A stretch of 64,000 nucleotides of DNA from NIC37A-2 sp050289625 (GTDB lineage: Bacteria > Myxococcota_A > Polyangia > Polyangiales > Polyangiaceae): contig JBNKGC010000002.1 of the NCBI GenBank assembly GCA_050289625.1, forward strand, positions 28,236 through 92,235, read 5' to 3'. Positions 1 to 8,109 of the stretch are shown one piece after another; positions within the stretch are counted from its first letter, which is position 1; each line of letters opens with the position of its first letter. Both the position numbers and the translations under genes were made by a program. Under the pieces are notes generated by a model. It saw only the letters and a program-made list of their open reading frames with translations. It did no database searches and had not been told where the DNA came from.

Positions 1-1054
1 AAAGCTCGGCGGCGCTGCCTGCATTCAGAGTCACACCTGCGTTGGCCAAGGCGAAAACCGGAAGCACGCCGAATGTCACGACTTCGTGCAGTCCTCGTTC
101 GATCCGCTGCAGGGGCGCGCCTGCGTGGGAGATGATTTCGGTCATGGCGTCGAGCGCATGCTGTTGCTCGGGTTCGTTGAGACGGGTGTCCTCGGGTACG
201 CCGATTTTCTCGAGGTGCGCGACGATGAGCTGGAGCCGAGACAGGAGTCCACGGCCGTCGATGCGCGTCGTCGCTGGGATGGTGAAAGCCATGAGGATTG
301 CGGCGATCGTGGCGTGAACGCCGGACTTGAGAAACGCTACCCAGACGCATACGCCGATGACGAGGTAGAACAGGGAATCGCGCACGTCGGCGAGATTACA
401 AATCACGGCCAGCGCGAGAAACATGAACCCCACCGAAAGCGCGCCCACGGACAGATCTGCCGTGTAGAAGATCGCGATCACCAAAACCGCACCGATGTCG
501 TCGACGATCGCGAGCGCGGTGAGAAATACCTTCAGGCCAGCCGGTACCCGATCGCTGAGGAGTGCCAGAACCCCGAGCGCGAACGCGATGTCCGTCGCCA
601 TGGGGATCCCCCAACCTTGGGCCGTCTCGGTCCCTCCATTCAGAGCCCAGTAGACGAGCGCCGGCACCACCATACCTCCGACGGCAGCGACCGCGGGAAG
701 CATTGCTTTCCGCACACTCGAGAGCTCCCCAACCAAGACTTCCCGCTTGATCTCCAGGCCCACGAGGAAGAAGAAGACGCCCATGAGGCCGTCGTTCACC
801 CAGTGCTGGAGGGAGTAGTCGAGGCGGCTTTCACCAATCGTGAGACTGATGTGAGTGTGAAGGAGGTGGTGATAGGTATCGCCGAGCGGAGAATTTGCGA
901 TGGCGACGGCGGCCACCGTTGCGAGCATCAAGACGCCAGCGCCCGCGAGACGGTGCTCCAAAAAGACCGTGACCGGTGCGAGCACCCGATCGATCGGGCG
1001 CGAGGGAGGTTTCAGCCCCTCCCTCGTCGGCTCCGAAAGTTTCTGACCCGCCAT
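1..1054 (-). CDS. nhaA: Na+/H+ antiporter NhaA (3' end cut by window edge)
   Basis: Inner-membrane Na+/H+ exchanger of the NhaA family, exporting sodium in exchange for protons. The reverse strand reads about 351 codons from an ATG at 1054 without a stop up to base 1. Family motifs are visible: HWVNDGLMGVFFFLVGLEIK near residue 75 and a GIPMATDIAFALGVLALL segment that holds the paired Asp transport region (TDIAFALG and later AIVDDIGAVLVIAIFY). Several hydrophobic segments fit a multi-pass membrane protein. The start was chosen because the N-terminus (MAGQKLSEPTREG) precedes the first membrane segment as in the family. Only the C-terminal membrane helices are missing, beyond the window. It points towards the window edge and has no obvious operon partner here; the bacterioferritin gene is 170 bp upstream on the same strand. 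Confidence 0.93.
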   Translation of the reverse strand, partial: MAGQKLSEPTREGLKPPSRPIDRVLAPVTVFLEHRLAGAGVLMLATVAAVAIANSPLGDTYHHLLHTHISLTIGESRLDYSLQHWVNDGLMGVFFFLVGLEIKREVLVGELSSVRKAMLPAVAAVGGMVVPALVYWALNGGTETAQGWGIPMATDIAFALGVLALLSDRVPAGLKVFLTALAIVDDIGAVLVIAIFYTADLSVGALSVGFMFLALAVICNLADVRDSLFYLVIGVCVWVAFLKSGVHATIAAILMAFTIPATTRIDGRGLLSRLQLIVAHLEKIGVPEDTRLNEPEQQHALDAMTEIISHAGAPLQRIERGLHEVVTFGVLPVFALANAGVTLNAGSAAEL

Positions 1055-1226
1055 CCTCCGTCCGCAGCTACGACGATTGAGCCGAGGACTTCAGTCATCG
1101 GCCTCGGTGCTCCGACCAGTCCTGGCCAAAAGGCTACCGCTCGATCAGCTCACGAGCGTCGCAAGAAGCAAAGAACGGGGGGGCGTCCAGGCCCACACCC
1201 GTCCGGCTCGAAGCGCCTCCGAACGC

Positions 1227-1694
1227 TCACATTTGCTCTGAAAGATAGGCCGTCTCCCCGAGTTGATCCATCAAGCGAAGCTGGGTCTCGAGCCAGAGGA
1301 TGTGGTCCATCTCGGTGTCGGTGAGGAGCTGGTCGAGAACGACCCGGGTCCCCGCATCCAGCTTGGCTCGACACTCTTCGATCATCTGGTTGAGCAACCG
1401 GGCCACGTCTCTCTCGTAGGTCAGGGCACCTTCGAACATTTCGCGAGGACTGCTCCCGAGAGCGAGTCGGGGTCGCGTCGTCAGATCCACCGTTCCCTGG
1501 AGAAAGAGAATGCGCTCCACGAGCTTTTCAGCGTGACCTCGCTCGTCATCGCTCTCGTGTCGGATGCGCTCCGCGAGTTTTCGATATCCCCAATCTGCAA
1601 GCATGTTTCCCTGCACCAGGTAGGTTTCGCTCGCTGCAAGCTCGTGACCCAACAGCTCGTTCAAACGCGCCACGACTTCCGCATCACCCTGCAT
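1227..1694 (-). CDS. bfr: Bacterioferritin, apparently without the haem-ligand Met
   Basis: Ferritin-like iron storage protein (155 aa, the usual bacterioferritin length) that oxidises Fe(II) at a di-iron ferroxidase centre and stores it as mineral in a 24-mer. The di-iron ligands are in place: Glu18, Glu51, His54, Glu94, Glu128 and His131 (the last two shifted by one). The start is the ATG at 1694 because it places Glu18 exactly; a longer in-frame extension upstream is Arg/Pro-rich and looks non-coding. The residue that is Met52 in haem-binding bacterioferritins is Arg here, so haem binding between subunits is doubtful. No bacterioferritin-associated ferredoxin is adjacent. It could be named a non-haem Bfr-like ferritin. 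Confidence 0.93.
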   Translation of the reverse strand: MQGDAEVVARLNELLGHELAASETYLVQGNMLADWGYRKLAERIRHESDDERGHAEKLVERILFLQGTVDLTTRPRLALGSSPREMFEGALTYERDVARLLNQMIEECRAKLDAGTRVVLDQLLTDTEMDHILWLETQLRLMDQLGETAYLSEQM

Positions 1695-2074
1695 GGGAAA
1701 GGAGTATCGGACGTGAGGGGGATTGCGCAAGGAACGCGGTGCCCGCGCGCGAATCGAAGCATCCCGTCGACGCTTCCACGGGCCGCTGGGACGAAAGACT
1801 GGCGCGCAGAGCAACGGTCAGACCCCGCCCGACTCGTCTGAAGTTACCGAGGCGGCTCGCGAGAGTGGCGCGAATGAGGGCGAAGCGAACCCACGCAAGG
1901 GTGGAAACCCTTCCCCGACTGTCCTGTGCACGAGGCAGCCTGTTTCGGGGTCATGGCGAGCGATGATCGCGTCGGGGAGTTGACGATGGGGCGCTCGCGC
2001 TTCAAGTAATTCGATGAGGGGGGTCGAACGGCTGCCGAGTGGGGTAGCCGAAGTTGGCCTTCGCGTTGAATATC
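1695..2074. other. Intergenic stretch, no gene seen
   Basis: About 380 bases between bfr (minus) and a small membrane ORF (plus). Open frames here are short, Arg/Pro-rich and lack family motifs. No convincing promoter, terminator or RNA gene was recognised. Confidence 0.5.
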
Positions 2075-2344
2075 ATGTCGACGTTCTACATCCTCGGGAT
2101 CGCTCTGTTCCTCGCGTTTTTGGTGGTGACGTGGGCTGCTATGATCGCGCGCATCAACAACCGGCAGGAGGAGGAGGAGCATCGGGTATCGCGCAACCCT
2201 CACGTGTCGATCACGCGGAGTGGGCGCGCGTCGCTGGAGGTCCCTGACAGCTACCCGGACCTGCCTCTACCTCCGGAGCTCGAACGGCGACGTCAGAAGC
2301 CGATGCGTCCACCTGGAACTCCGGCTCACGCCCATCACCCGTGA
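2075..2344 (+). CDS. Small single-pass membrane protein, unknown function
   Basis: An 89-aa frame starting MSTFYILGIALFLAFLVV, with one N-terminal hydrophobic helix (about residues 3-23) followed by a charged cytoplasmic stretch (NNRQEEEEHR) and a Pro/Arg-rich tail. This organisation resembles small membrane-anchored proteins of unknown role. The start at 2075 is preferred over an in-frame ATG at 2054 because it begins directly at the membrane helix; neither has a strong ribosome binding site. There is no family assignment. It stands alone between bfr and a degraded-looking minus-strand frame. Moderate-to-low certainty that it is a real gene. Confidence 0.45.
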   Translation: MSTFYILGIALFLAFLVVTWAAMIARINNRQEEEEHRVSRNPHVSITRSGRASLEVPDSYPDLPLPPELERRRQKPMRPPGTPAHAHHP

Positions 2345-2644
2345 CTTTGATTGCCCCGCGGCGTGCGTGCTCGGAGAGCTACGCGACTGGTTCCTCCCCC
2401 ACGACAAATTCGAGGACCACCACTTCGGCACCCTTCCTGCGCATCTTCGGGACGGCCGACCTCCGTCTGTTCGGCCGGGGGGAGCACGACCCGCAGCCGC
2501 TCCACGTTCGCGCGGGGCGCGTCGAGCGCCTCCCCTTCGTTGATTGGCTGCTCCGGCTCGCTCGAAGCCGACGTGGCTTTCTGAGCCGCAAGCGACGTCG
2601 CGAGCAACGCGCCCGGTGCCGCTGACAGAAGCTCACGGCGTCAT
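2335..2644 (-). pseudogene. Possible frameshifted remnant of a small exported protein
   Basis: Read on the minus strand, the frame beginning at 2640 gives RRELLSAAPGALLATSLAAQ, a twin-arginine-like signal peptide, but it is preceded immediately by an in-frame TGA. An ATG at 2644 lies one base out of phase, as if a base had been lost after the start. Downstream, a second frame ends in a protein-like tail (GAEVVVLEFVVGEEPVA) before a stop. The pieces could be one small secreted protein broken by two frameshifts, or chance. It lies just upstream of, and divergent from, the kinase gene at 2689. No function can be named. Confidence 0.25.
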
Positions 2645-2688
2645 CTTCGTCGCAGATCAGGCTCGAGTGTCTATAATCGACCCCGGCG

Positions 2689-4254
2689 ATGCACCACGAC
2701 CACTTCCAACTCGTCGGCAAAACCATTGCCGGGATCTTCAGAGTCGAAGACGTCGTCGCCGAAGGCGGGTTCGGTGTCGTCTACCGCGCCTATCATCGGG
2801 GCTTCCGCGCAACGGTCGCGCTGAAATGCCTGAAGGTTCCGAACGAGCTCACCCACGAGCATCGGGAGCGATTCTTAGAGCAGTTTCGGTCCGAAGCCGA
2901 GATCATGTTTCGGCTCTCCACCTCGATGCCGAACATCGCGCGCCCTCTACACGTCGACGCAGTGCATGCACCGAGCGGGCAATTCGTTCCCTTCATGGCC
3001 CTCGAATGGCTCGAGGGGTCCACTCTCGATGCCATCATCGATCGACGGGCATTATCCGACAAGGCGCCACTGTCCCTCGAACGCACCGTGGCACTCCTCA
3101 CCCCGGTCGCGCACGCGCTCGACCAGGCCCATCACCTGCGCACCCCCGATGGACCGATCGCAATCGTCCACCGAGACGTGAAGCCCGAAAACATCTTCGT
3201 GGCACTGATCGGAGGCGAGCAGGTGCTGAAGGTGCTCGACTTCGGGATTTCGAAGGTGCGCAGCGCCGCAAAGCGGATGGCGTACGGCGACGTCCGCGCG
3301 GAAGCCTCCCCGTTTTCTCCGGGCTACGGAGCTCCCGAGCAATGGGCGCCCGAGCGCTTTGGCGCGACTGCACCCTACACCGACGTCTGGGGGCTTGCGC
3401 TCACCATGGTGGAGGTCTTGAAGGGCGACATCGTCATCGAAGGCGGCAATGGTGCGATGATGGCAAAAACCCTCGACAGTTCGCGCCGGCCGACCCCTCG
3501 AAACGAGGGGGTGCTCGTGGGCGAAGCCGTCGAGGCGGTCTTCCAGAAGGCTCTCGCCGTCGATCCCCGCTATCGCTACCAATCGATCCGTGACTTCTGG
3601 GATGCTCTGACGCACGCGACCGGAGTCGAAGCCATTCATCGCGCCGCGCACGACGAGACGGGGCGCGCCATTCACCTGTCCGACGTTTCGCAACTCTTCT
3701 CCAAAGGGCGGGAGAGGAAGGCCCTCCGCGGGTCGGGAGAGGCATTGTCGGATCGTTCCTCCACGACAACTCGTGGACTGCCCCCGATGAACGCCCCCAC
3801 CCCTTGGAGCTCGCCCGTACTCGAACCTCTCGACGACGTGCAGCGGCAAATCGCAGGACTCCCTCCGATGCTGGCGCCGGCCCCGCTCTCTCCCAGCAGC
3901 ACAAAGGCCCCGGTCGGGGAATCCCTTCCCTTGGATCCAGCGAGCGGGCTGAGCCCAGTACCATTCACTTCGTCAGGACTCGCGTCTCCCGACGTGGACG
4001 TCCCGCCCCCCCTGTACGACACGCCTTCCGACCTGACTACGCCTCCCCGCGCCGAGACCTTCCACAGTCACTTGGAGTCGCGACTGAAGCTCGAACTCGA
4101 GCCCACCTCCGCATTCCCCGAGGCCACTCGTGCTGCCTCGGCGCCAACGATTCCCCGCGCGCCGCGAGCGCTCGAGACCGAACCCGTGAAAGGCCGGAAG
4201 CCACCTCCGCCACCCCGGCGCCGTCCTCCGCCGCCACCGCGCAGGAAGCGCTGA
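2689..4254 (+). CDS. Serine/threonine protein kinase with proline-rich tail
   Basis: Hanks-type (eukaryotic-like) protein kinase of 521 aa, predicted to phosphorylate Ser/Thr in signalling. The kinase domain covers about residues 10-300: Gly loop EGGFGVVYRAY (25-35), ATP-binding Lys46 in VALK, catalytic HRDVKPEN (near 160), DFGISK, and a PEQW substrate-loop motif. The remaining 220 residues are low-complexity Pro/Ser/Thr-rich, ending in Arg/Pro runs (PPPPPRRRPPPPPRRKR), with no membrane helix or sensor domain, so it is probably cytoplasmic. Such kinases with disordered tails are abundant in myxobacteria. The start gives the Gly loop at the usual distance. The neighbouring lipoprotein gene follows after 67 bp and may be co-transcribed. 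The substrate is unknown. Confidence 0.92.
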   Translation: MHHDHFQLVGKTIAGIFRVEDVVAEGGFGVVYRAYHRGFRATVALKCLKVPNELTHEHRERFLEQFRSEAEIMFRLSTSMPNIARPLHVDAVHAPSGQFVPFMALEWLEGSTLDAIIDRRALSDKAPLSLERTVALLTPVAHALDQAHHLRTPDGPIAIVHRDVKPENIFVALIGGEQVLKVLDFGISKVRSAAKRMAYGDVRAEASPFSPGYGAPEQWAPERFGATAPYTDVWGLALTMVEVLKGDIVIEGGNGAMMAKTLDSSRRPTPRNEGVLVGEAVEAVFQKALAVDPRYRYQSIRDFWDALTHATGVEAIHRAAHDETGRAIHLSDVSQLFSKGRERKALRGSGEALSDRSSTTTRGLPPMNAPTPWSSPVLEPLDDVQRQIAGLPPMLAPAPLSPSSTKAPVGESLPLDPASGLSPVPFTSSGLASPDVDVPPPLYDTPSDLTTPPRAETFHSHLESRLKLELEPTSAFPEATRAASAPTIPRAPRALETEPVKGRKPPPPPRRRPPPPPRRKR

Positions 4255-4321
4255 CGAGGCGCTCCCGAACCGCTATAGCGCGCCTTGCGCGTCATCCCAA
4301 CGACACGTAAAGCCCTGCAAC

Positions 4322-5182
4322 ATGACCGGCCGCCGCCACCTCGCGCTCACCCTCGGTTTGCTCACTTCGGTTGTCGGCTACCTCGGGGGATGCCGGTCTT
4401 CGAAGGAGTCCACCTCGCATTCCGCGAGCGAAGGCTCCGGAGCGCCCGCCAAGTCTGCCCCAGTAGCGCAAGCAAAACCTCGCCAGGACGGAGCTCAAGA
4501 CGACTGGGATCCGAAACTAGAGGTCACTGCTTGCCAACTGGGGGCGAGTGCTCACGAGCCAGGGAGCACTTCCCGGCAGCAGGCGCTGATCATCATGCTG
4601 CAGTGCGCATCGCTGATCCGCGATGCCTCCTGCAGGAACGCGTTCATCGGCGCCGTGACGAAACCGGAGACGACTCCCATCGAGCAACTCTTGACGACCT
4701 GTAGCCGCGCGTACTGCCCGAAGCTCAGCGACCGTGATGGCCTTTCCGCCTGCACAGAAGGCTCCGTCTCCCGAGGCCTCCAGGCTCAGGAGGACTGGGG
4801 AAGCCTGCAGGAGGCCATCTTGCGCCACGATCACGGAGACAAGGGGTTCGATCGCGCAGCCTCCGCCCTGCTGCGTGCGTCGGAAATTCTGATGAGCGCT
4901 CCGGCCCGGGACGCAGCGCCAACTCCTCGCGCCGCGATCACGATCGTCCTCGGCGACAACGGCGCCGAAGTCCGCCGGGGCGACGAAGTCCTCGGCAAGG
5001 CTTCCACGTCTGCCGAACTCGCGCGGTTGCTTCCCGAAGCGAAGGTCGAAAGTGAAATCGTCGAAATCGCGGCAAACGTGAACGTCAGCTACGAACGCAT
5101 CACCGAAGCGGCGCAGATCGCACGGGAGCGCGGCTACGCGCAGCAGCACTATTCCGCGCCGCAGCAGCAAAGACCCCGATAA
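4322..5182 (+). CDS. Lipoprotein with a possible ExbD/TolR-like C-terminal domain
   Basis: A 286-aa secreted lipoprotein. The signal peptide (about residues 1-24) ends in a lipobox LGGC. A Ser/Ala-rich linker follows. The middle part (about 60-190) has spaced cysteines (TACQ, MLQC, DASC, TTCSRAYC, SACT) that probably form disulfides in the periplasm. The last 80 residues (AITIVLGDNGAEVRRGDEVL... then VEIAANVNVSYERITEAAQI) resemble in pattern the periplasmic domain of ExbD/TolR proteins: a beta-rich segment, then a conserved-looking strand and helix. That likeness is an inference from pattern only. It follows the kinase gene in the same direction and ends before a strong terminator. No function is assigned. 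Confidence 0.75.
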   Translation: MTGRRHLALTLGLLTSVVGYLGGCRSSKESTSHSASEGSGAPAKSAPVAQAKPRQDGAQDDWDPKLEVTACQLGASAHEPGSTSRQQALIIMLQCASLIRDASCRNAFIGAVTKPETTPIEQLLTTCSRAYCPKLSDRDGLSACTEGSVSRGLQAQEDWGSLQEAILRHDHGDKGFDRAASALLRASEILMSAPARDAAPTPRAAITIVLGDNGAEVRRGDEVLGKASTSAELARLLPEAKVESEIVEIAANVNVSYERITEAAQIARERGYAQQHYSAPQQQRPR

Positions 5183-5216
5183 AACAACGGCTAGCCGGCG
5201 CTACTTGGGGCTACGC

Positions 5217-5261
5217 AGGCCGTCGCGGGCTCTCGCCCCTGTAGGGGGCCCGCGACGGCCT
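5217..5261. terminator. Strong bidirectional hairpin between convergent genes
   Basis: A perfect 14-bp stem (aggccgtcgcgggc / gcccgcgacggcct) with an inner extension (ccct/aggg) lies between the lipoprotein gene ending at 5182 and the FAS1 gene ending at 5282. Its position and symmetry suggest it stops transcription from both sides, although no long T run follows. Confidence 0.75.
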
Positions 5262-5281
5262 GAGCACCACTTCGCGCCGCT

Positions 5282-6343
5282 TTAGTTCCCGAGATTGGGA
5301 ACCAGCACCCGATCGATGACGTGGATGACCCCGTTCTCCGCGTAAATGTCCGCGGTAGAAACGGTAGCTTCCCCACCCAAGCCTTCGGCGATGGTGACCG
5401 ACATTCCGCCACTGACAGTCAGATCCTGCCCCAGCAGGCTTTCGACGGCGGTGTCCGCAGGGAGAGCCAGAGCGTCCGCTCCGGTGATGGGCTCTTCCGC
5501 CGACACCACGTGATACAGAATCACGTTGGTCAGCACCTGATTTTCCGGGAATGGATCTACCGCCATCGTCGCGGCGATCACCGCATCGTTGTCCGGTGCG
5601 AACAATGTGTAGGCCCCCTCCGGTGAAGCCTCATCGAGCGTCGGTCCGATCTTCGGCATCCCGTCACCTTCGTCCGCCGTGGCCACCGCGCCGGCGAGCT
5701 CCGAAAACTCTTCCGAAGAGATCACGATGTCCGTGATGCTCGGCAGGAGCACGGCGTCGATCACGTGGATGATACCGTTCGAAGCCATGATGTCGGCCTC
5801 CACCACGGTAGCCCGGTCATCAATCGTCAGCTCGTCGGCCACGACTTCGATGTTCGCGAATCCGCCAAGGGTTTCCACCTGGCCGGAACCCATGGAAACC
5901 TCGAGAGCCGCCGCGGAGTCCAGTTCGTCGGGCACCACGTGGTACTTGAGAATCGGGGTGAGTTGCTCGACCGTCAGATCGTCGACGCTGTCGACTCCCA
6001 AGTCCACGAACAACGCCTCGAACGCTTCGTTAGTCGGCGCGAACACCGTGAGACCATCGTCCGTCAAAGCGTCCGTGAGGCCAGCCTTTTGAGCTGCCTC
6101 GACCAGAATGGTGAAGTTCTCGTCCCCCACAGCAATGTCGACGATCGAGTCCAACGTGAGGGAACCACCCTCACCTCCGGTAGAGGCGCCTCCGGTCGTC
6201 GAACCACCCGAACCGCCCGTTCCGGAACCTCCAGTCCCGATGACGAACTCCTCCTCGGGTTCATCGGCGCCGCAGGCGACCCCCATGAATCCGAGTGCGA
6301 ACAAGCCACCCAACGCGATCTTCCAACTGAGGTAAGCCTTCAT
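5282..6343 (-). CDS. Lipoprotein with two fasciclin (FAS1) domains
   Basis: A 353-aa surface or periplasmic protein of the FAS1 adhesion family. The signal peptide ends in GVAC (lipobox), followed by an acidic stretch and a Gly/Ser/Thr-rich linker (GTGGSGTGGSGGSTTGG) typical of myxobacterial lipoproteins. Two FAS1 domains follow, about residues 65-205 and 215-350, each with the VFAPTNEAF / LFAPDNDAV motif and the YHVV box, and each ending in a GVIHVID-V-LP element. FAS1 proteins are known for cell adhesion and matrix contacts; the partner here is unknown. The gene ends beside a shared terminator and starts 340 bp from the next gene upstream. The start is the ATG at 6343, directly before the signal peptide. 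Confidence 0.92.
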   Translation of the reverse strand: MKAYLSWKIALGGLFALGFMGVACGADEPEEEFVIGTGGSGTGGSGGSTTGGASTGGEGGSLTLDSIVDIAVGDENFTILVEAAQKAGLTDALTDDGLTVFAPTNEAFEALFVDLGVDSVDDLTVEQLTPILKYHVVPDELDSAAALEVSMGSGQVETLGGFANIEVVADELTIDDRATVVEADIMASNGIIHVIDAVLLPSITDIVISSEEFSELAGAVATADEGDGMPKIGPTLDEASPEGAYTLFAPDNDAVIAATMAVDPFPENQVLTNVILYHVVSAEEPITGADALALPADTAVESLLGQDLTVSGGMSVTIAEGLGGEATVSTADIYAENGVIHVIDRVLVPNLGN

Positions 6344-6682
6344 GTTCGATCCCTCCTGAGCATCGATTGAAAGGGAAACATGCGGCGACGATGGATGTCG
6401 TCTCGCCTCGCGACGAGCAAACCCCAGCCGTCGTGCCCGAGAATGTCGAGCTGCCGAGTTGCTTTCCCCGGCGCGACGGAACGACCACTGGCCCCCCCCT
6501 CCTGACCCCGCAGGATCGATCTTCGACGACCGCCACCGCCCTGACGTCTCACCGACTGCCGCGAGCGAAGACTTCGAGCGCCACCTCGACCCACAGGAGG
6601 CCGAAAAAGCGGGCGACTCCAGAACGGAAGGTCGGTCAGGGGGGCGGAGTCTCGACGAACGACCCGCTCCAAACGGGCGAGC
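6344..6682. other. Intergenic stretch upstream of the FAS1 gene
   Basis: About 340 bases between the end of the helicase gene and the FAS1 start, both on the minus strand. Frames through it are Arg/Ser-rich and look non-coding. It presumably carries the FAS1 promoter, which could not be placed. Confidence 0.4.
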
Positions 6683-7948
6683 TCAGGCGCTGCGAGGACG
6701 GCGAGAACCGCCACCCGGACGCGATGAGGAACCCGGACGACGGCGGGAATTCTTGCGGGAGGCCGCTCCCTTTCGGCCCGTCGTCCCCCCGATCAGATCC
6801 GTCACGGGCGGTGGGGCCACCTCAGGCGGATACGAATGCTGGTCCACGCGAAGGATGTTCTGCTGGATCAGGCGCTCGATGTCCGCAAGGTACGGATACT
6901 CCTCCGGCTCGCAGAACGAGAGCGCCACGCCCGACGCTCCGGCGCGCGCGGTGCGACCGATTCGATGGACGTACGTCTCCGGAACGTTCGGAATGTCGAA
7001 GTTGATGACGTGCGTCACTCCTTCGACGTCAATGCCACGGGCCGCGATGTCCGTCGCCACCAACACGGGCACCTTGCCATCCCGAAATCCGTCGAGCGCC
7101 CGCACCCGCGCGCCCTGGGACTTGTTTCCGTGGATCGCCGCAGCGCTGATCCCCCCCTTGGTCAGGTGTCGTACGACTCGGTCGGCGCCGTGCTTGGTTC
7201 GACTGAAGACCAGCGTGCGGCCGACTCCTTCGGCCGTCAGCACGTCCACCAACAGACGACGCTTATCCGCTTTGTTGGTGAAGTAGAGGCGTTGCTCCAC
7301 CTTCTGTGCCGTCGAGGACACGGGCGTCACCGCTACCGAGACCGGATTGTCCAGCATCGAATCGGCGAGCTCGCGGATGGCAGGGGGCATCGTCGCGGAA
7401 AAGAAGAGCGTCTGCCGCTTCTTCGGGAGAGCGGCAGTCACCTTGCGCACGTCCGCGATGAAGCCCATGTCGAGCATGCGGTCGGCTTCGTCGAGAACGA
7501 AGACCTGGATGTTCGACAGATCGACGTGCCTGCGTGACATCAGATCGAGGAGTCGACCGGGGGTGGCGACCAAGATGTCGACCCCGCGCTCGAGCTCGCG
7601 AATCTGCGGCTTCTCGTTCACGCCTCCGAAGATCACCGTGTGCCACAGGTCGAGCCCTGCGCCGTACGCCTTCAGGCTCTCCCCGATCTGCGCGGCGAGC
7701 TCACGCGTGGGCGTTAGCACGAGCCCTCGCAGCGTAGGCGCCTCGCTCGCCACGGCATCCACCCGCTGAAGCACGGGAAGAGAGAACGCAGCCGTCTTGC
7801 CCGTTCCGGTCTGTGCGCACCCCAGCACGTCTCGCCCAGCGAGCGCGGGTGGGATGGCATCGACCTGGATCGGGGTCGGCTTCGAATAACCGGCGGCCTG
7901 GACCGCCTTCAAGATGGGGGCGGTGAGGCCCAGTTCGGTGAAAAGCAC
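6683..7948 (-). CDS. rhlE: DEAD-box ATP-dependent RNA helicase, RhlE type
   Basis: Cytoplasmic RNA helicase of 421 aa that uses ATP to unwind or remodel RNA, as in ribosome assembly and mRNA turnover. The family motifs appear in order: Q motif (PTPIQVDAIP, near 23-32), Walker A AQTGTGKT, PTRELAAQ, TPGR, the DEAD box (VLDEADRMLDMG), SAT (FSATMPPAIRE), then domain 2 with VFSRTKHGAD, ATDIAARGIDV and HRIGRTARAG. The C-terminal 60 residues are basic and Arg/Gly-rich, as in RhlE proteins that bind RNA through the tail. The start at 7948 gives the canonical FTELGL opening. It is transcribed alone; the ABC-F gene upstream ends 160 bp away. Confidence 0.95.
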   Translation of the reverse strand: MLFTELGLTAPILKAVQAAGYSKPTPIQVDAIPPALAGRDVLGCAQTGTGKTAAFSLPVLQRVDAVASEAPTLRGLVLTPTRELAAQIGESLKAYGAGLDLWHTVIFGGVNEKPQIRELERGVDILVATPGRLLDLMSRRHVDLSNIQVFVLDEADRMLDMGFIADVRKVTAALPKKRQTLFFSATMPPAIRELADSMLDNPVSVAVTPVSSTAQKVEQRLYFTNKADKRRLLVDVLTAEGVGRTLVFSRTKHGADRVVRHLTKGGISAAAIHGNKSQGARVRALDGFRDGKVPVLVATDIAARGIDVEGVTHVINFDIPNVPETYVHRIGRTARAGASGVALSFCEPEEYPYLADIERLIQQNILRVDQHSYPPEVAPPPVTDLIGGTTGRKGAASRKNSRRRPGSSSRPGGGSRRPRSA

Positions 7949-8109
7949 GCCGGCTCGGTGCCACGAAACGAGCCTCGAGTAAACCGCCGTCCCATCAGCT
8001 CGAATCGGTCATCGACCGCAAGCCCGCGTCGCTCGCGGCTCGACGAGGCTCGAAGAGGCTCGAAGCGCCGGCACCCGCAGGGCCCTTCGATGACGAAGAG
8101 CCCTTCGTT

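Noticed and set aside
86..1324. 412-aa plus-strand open frame
   Set aside because: Antisense to nhaA and bfr; composition (Arg/His/Asp/Glu) is that of a shadow frame.
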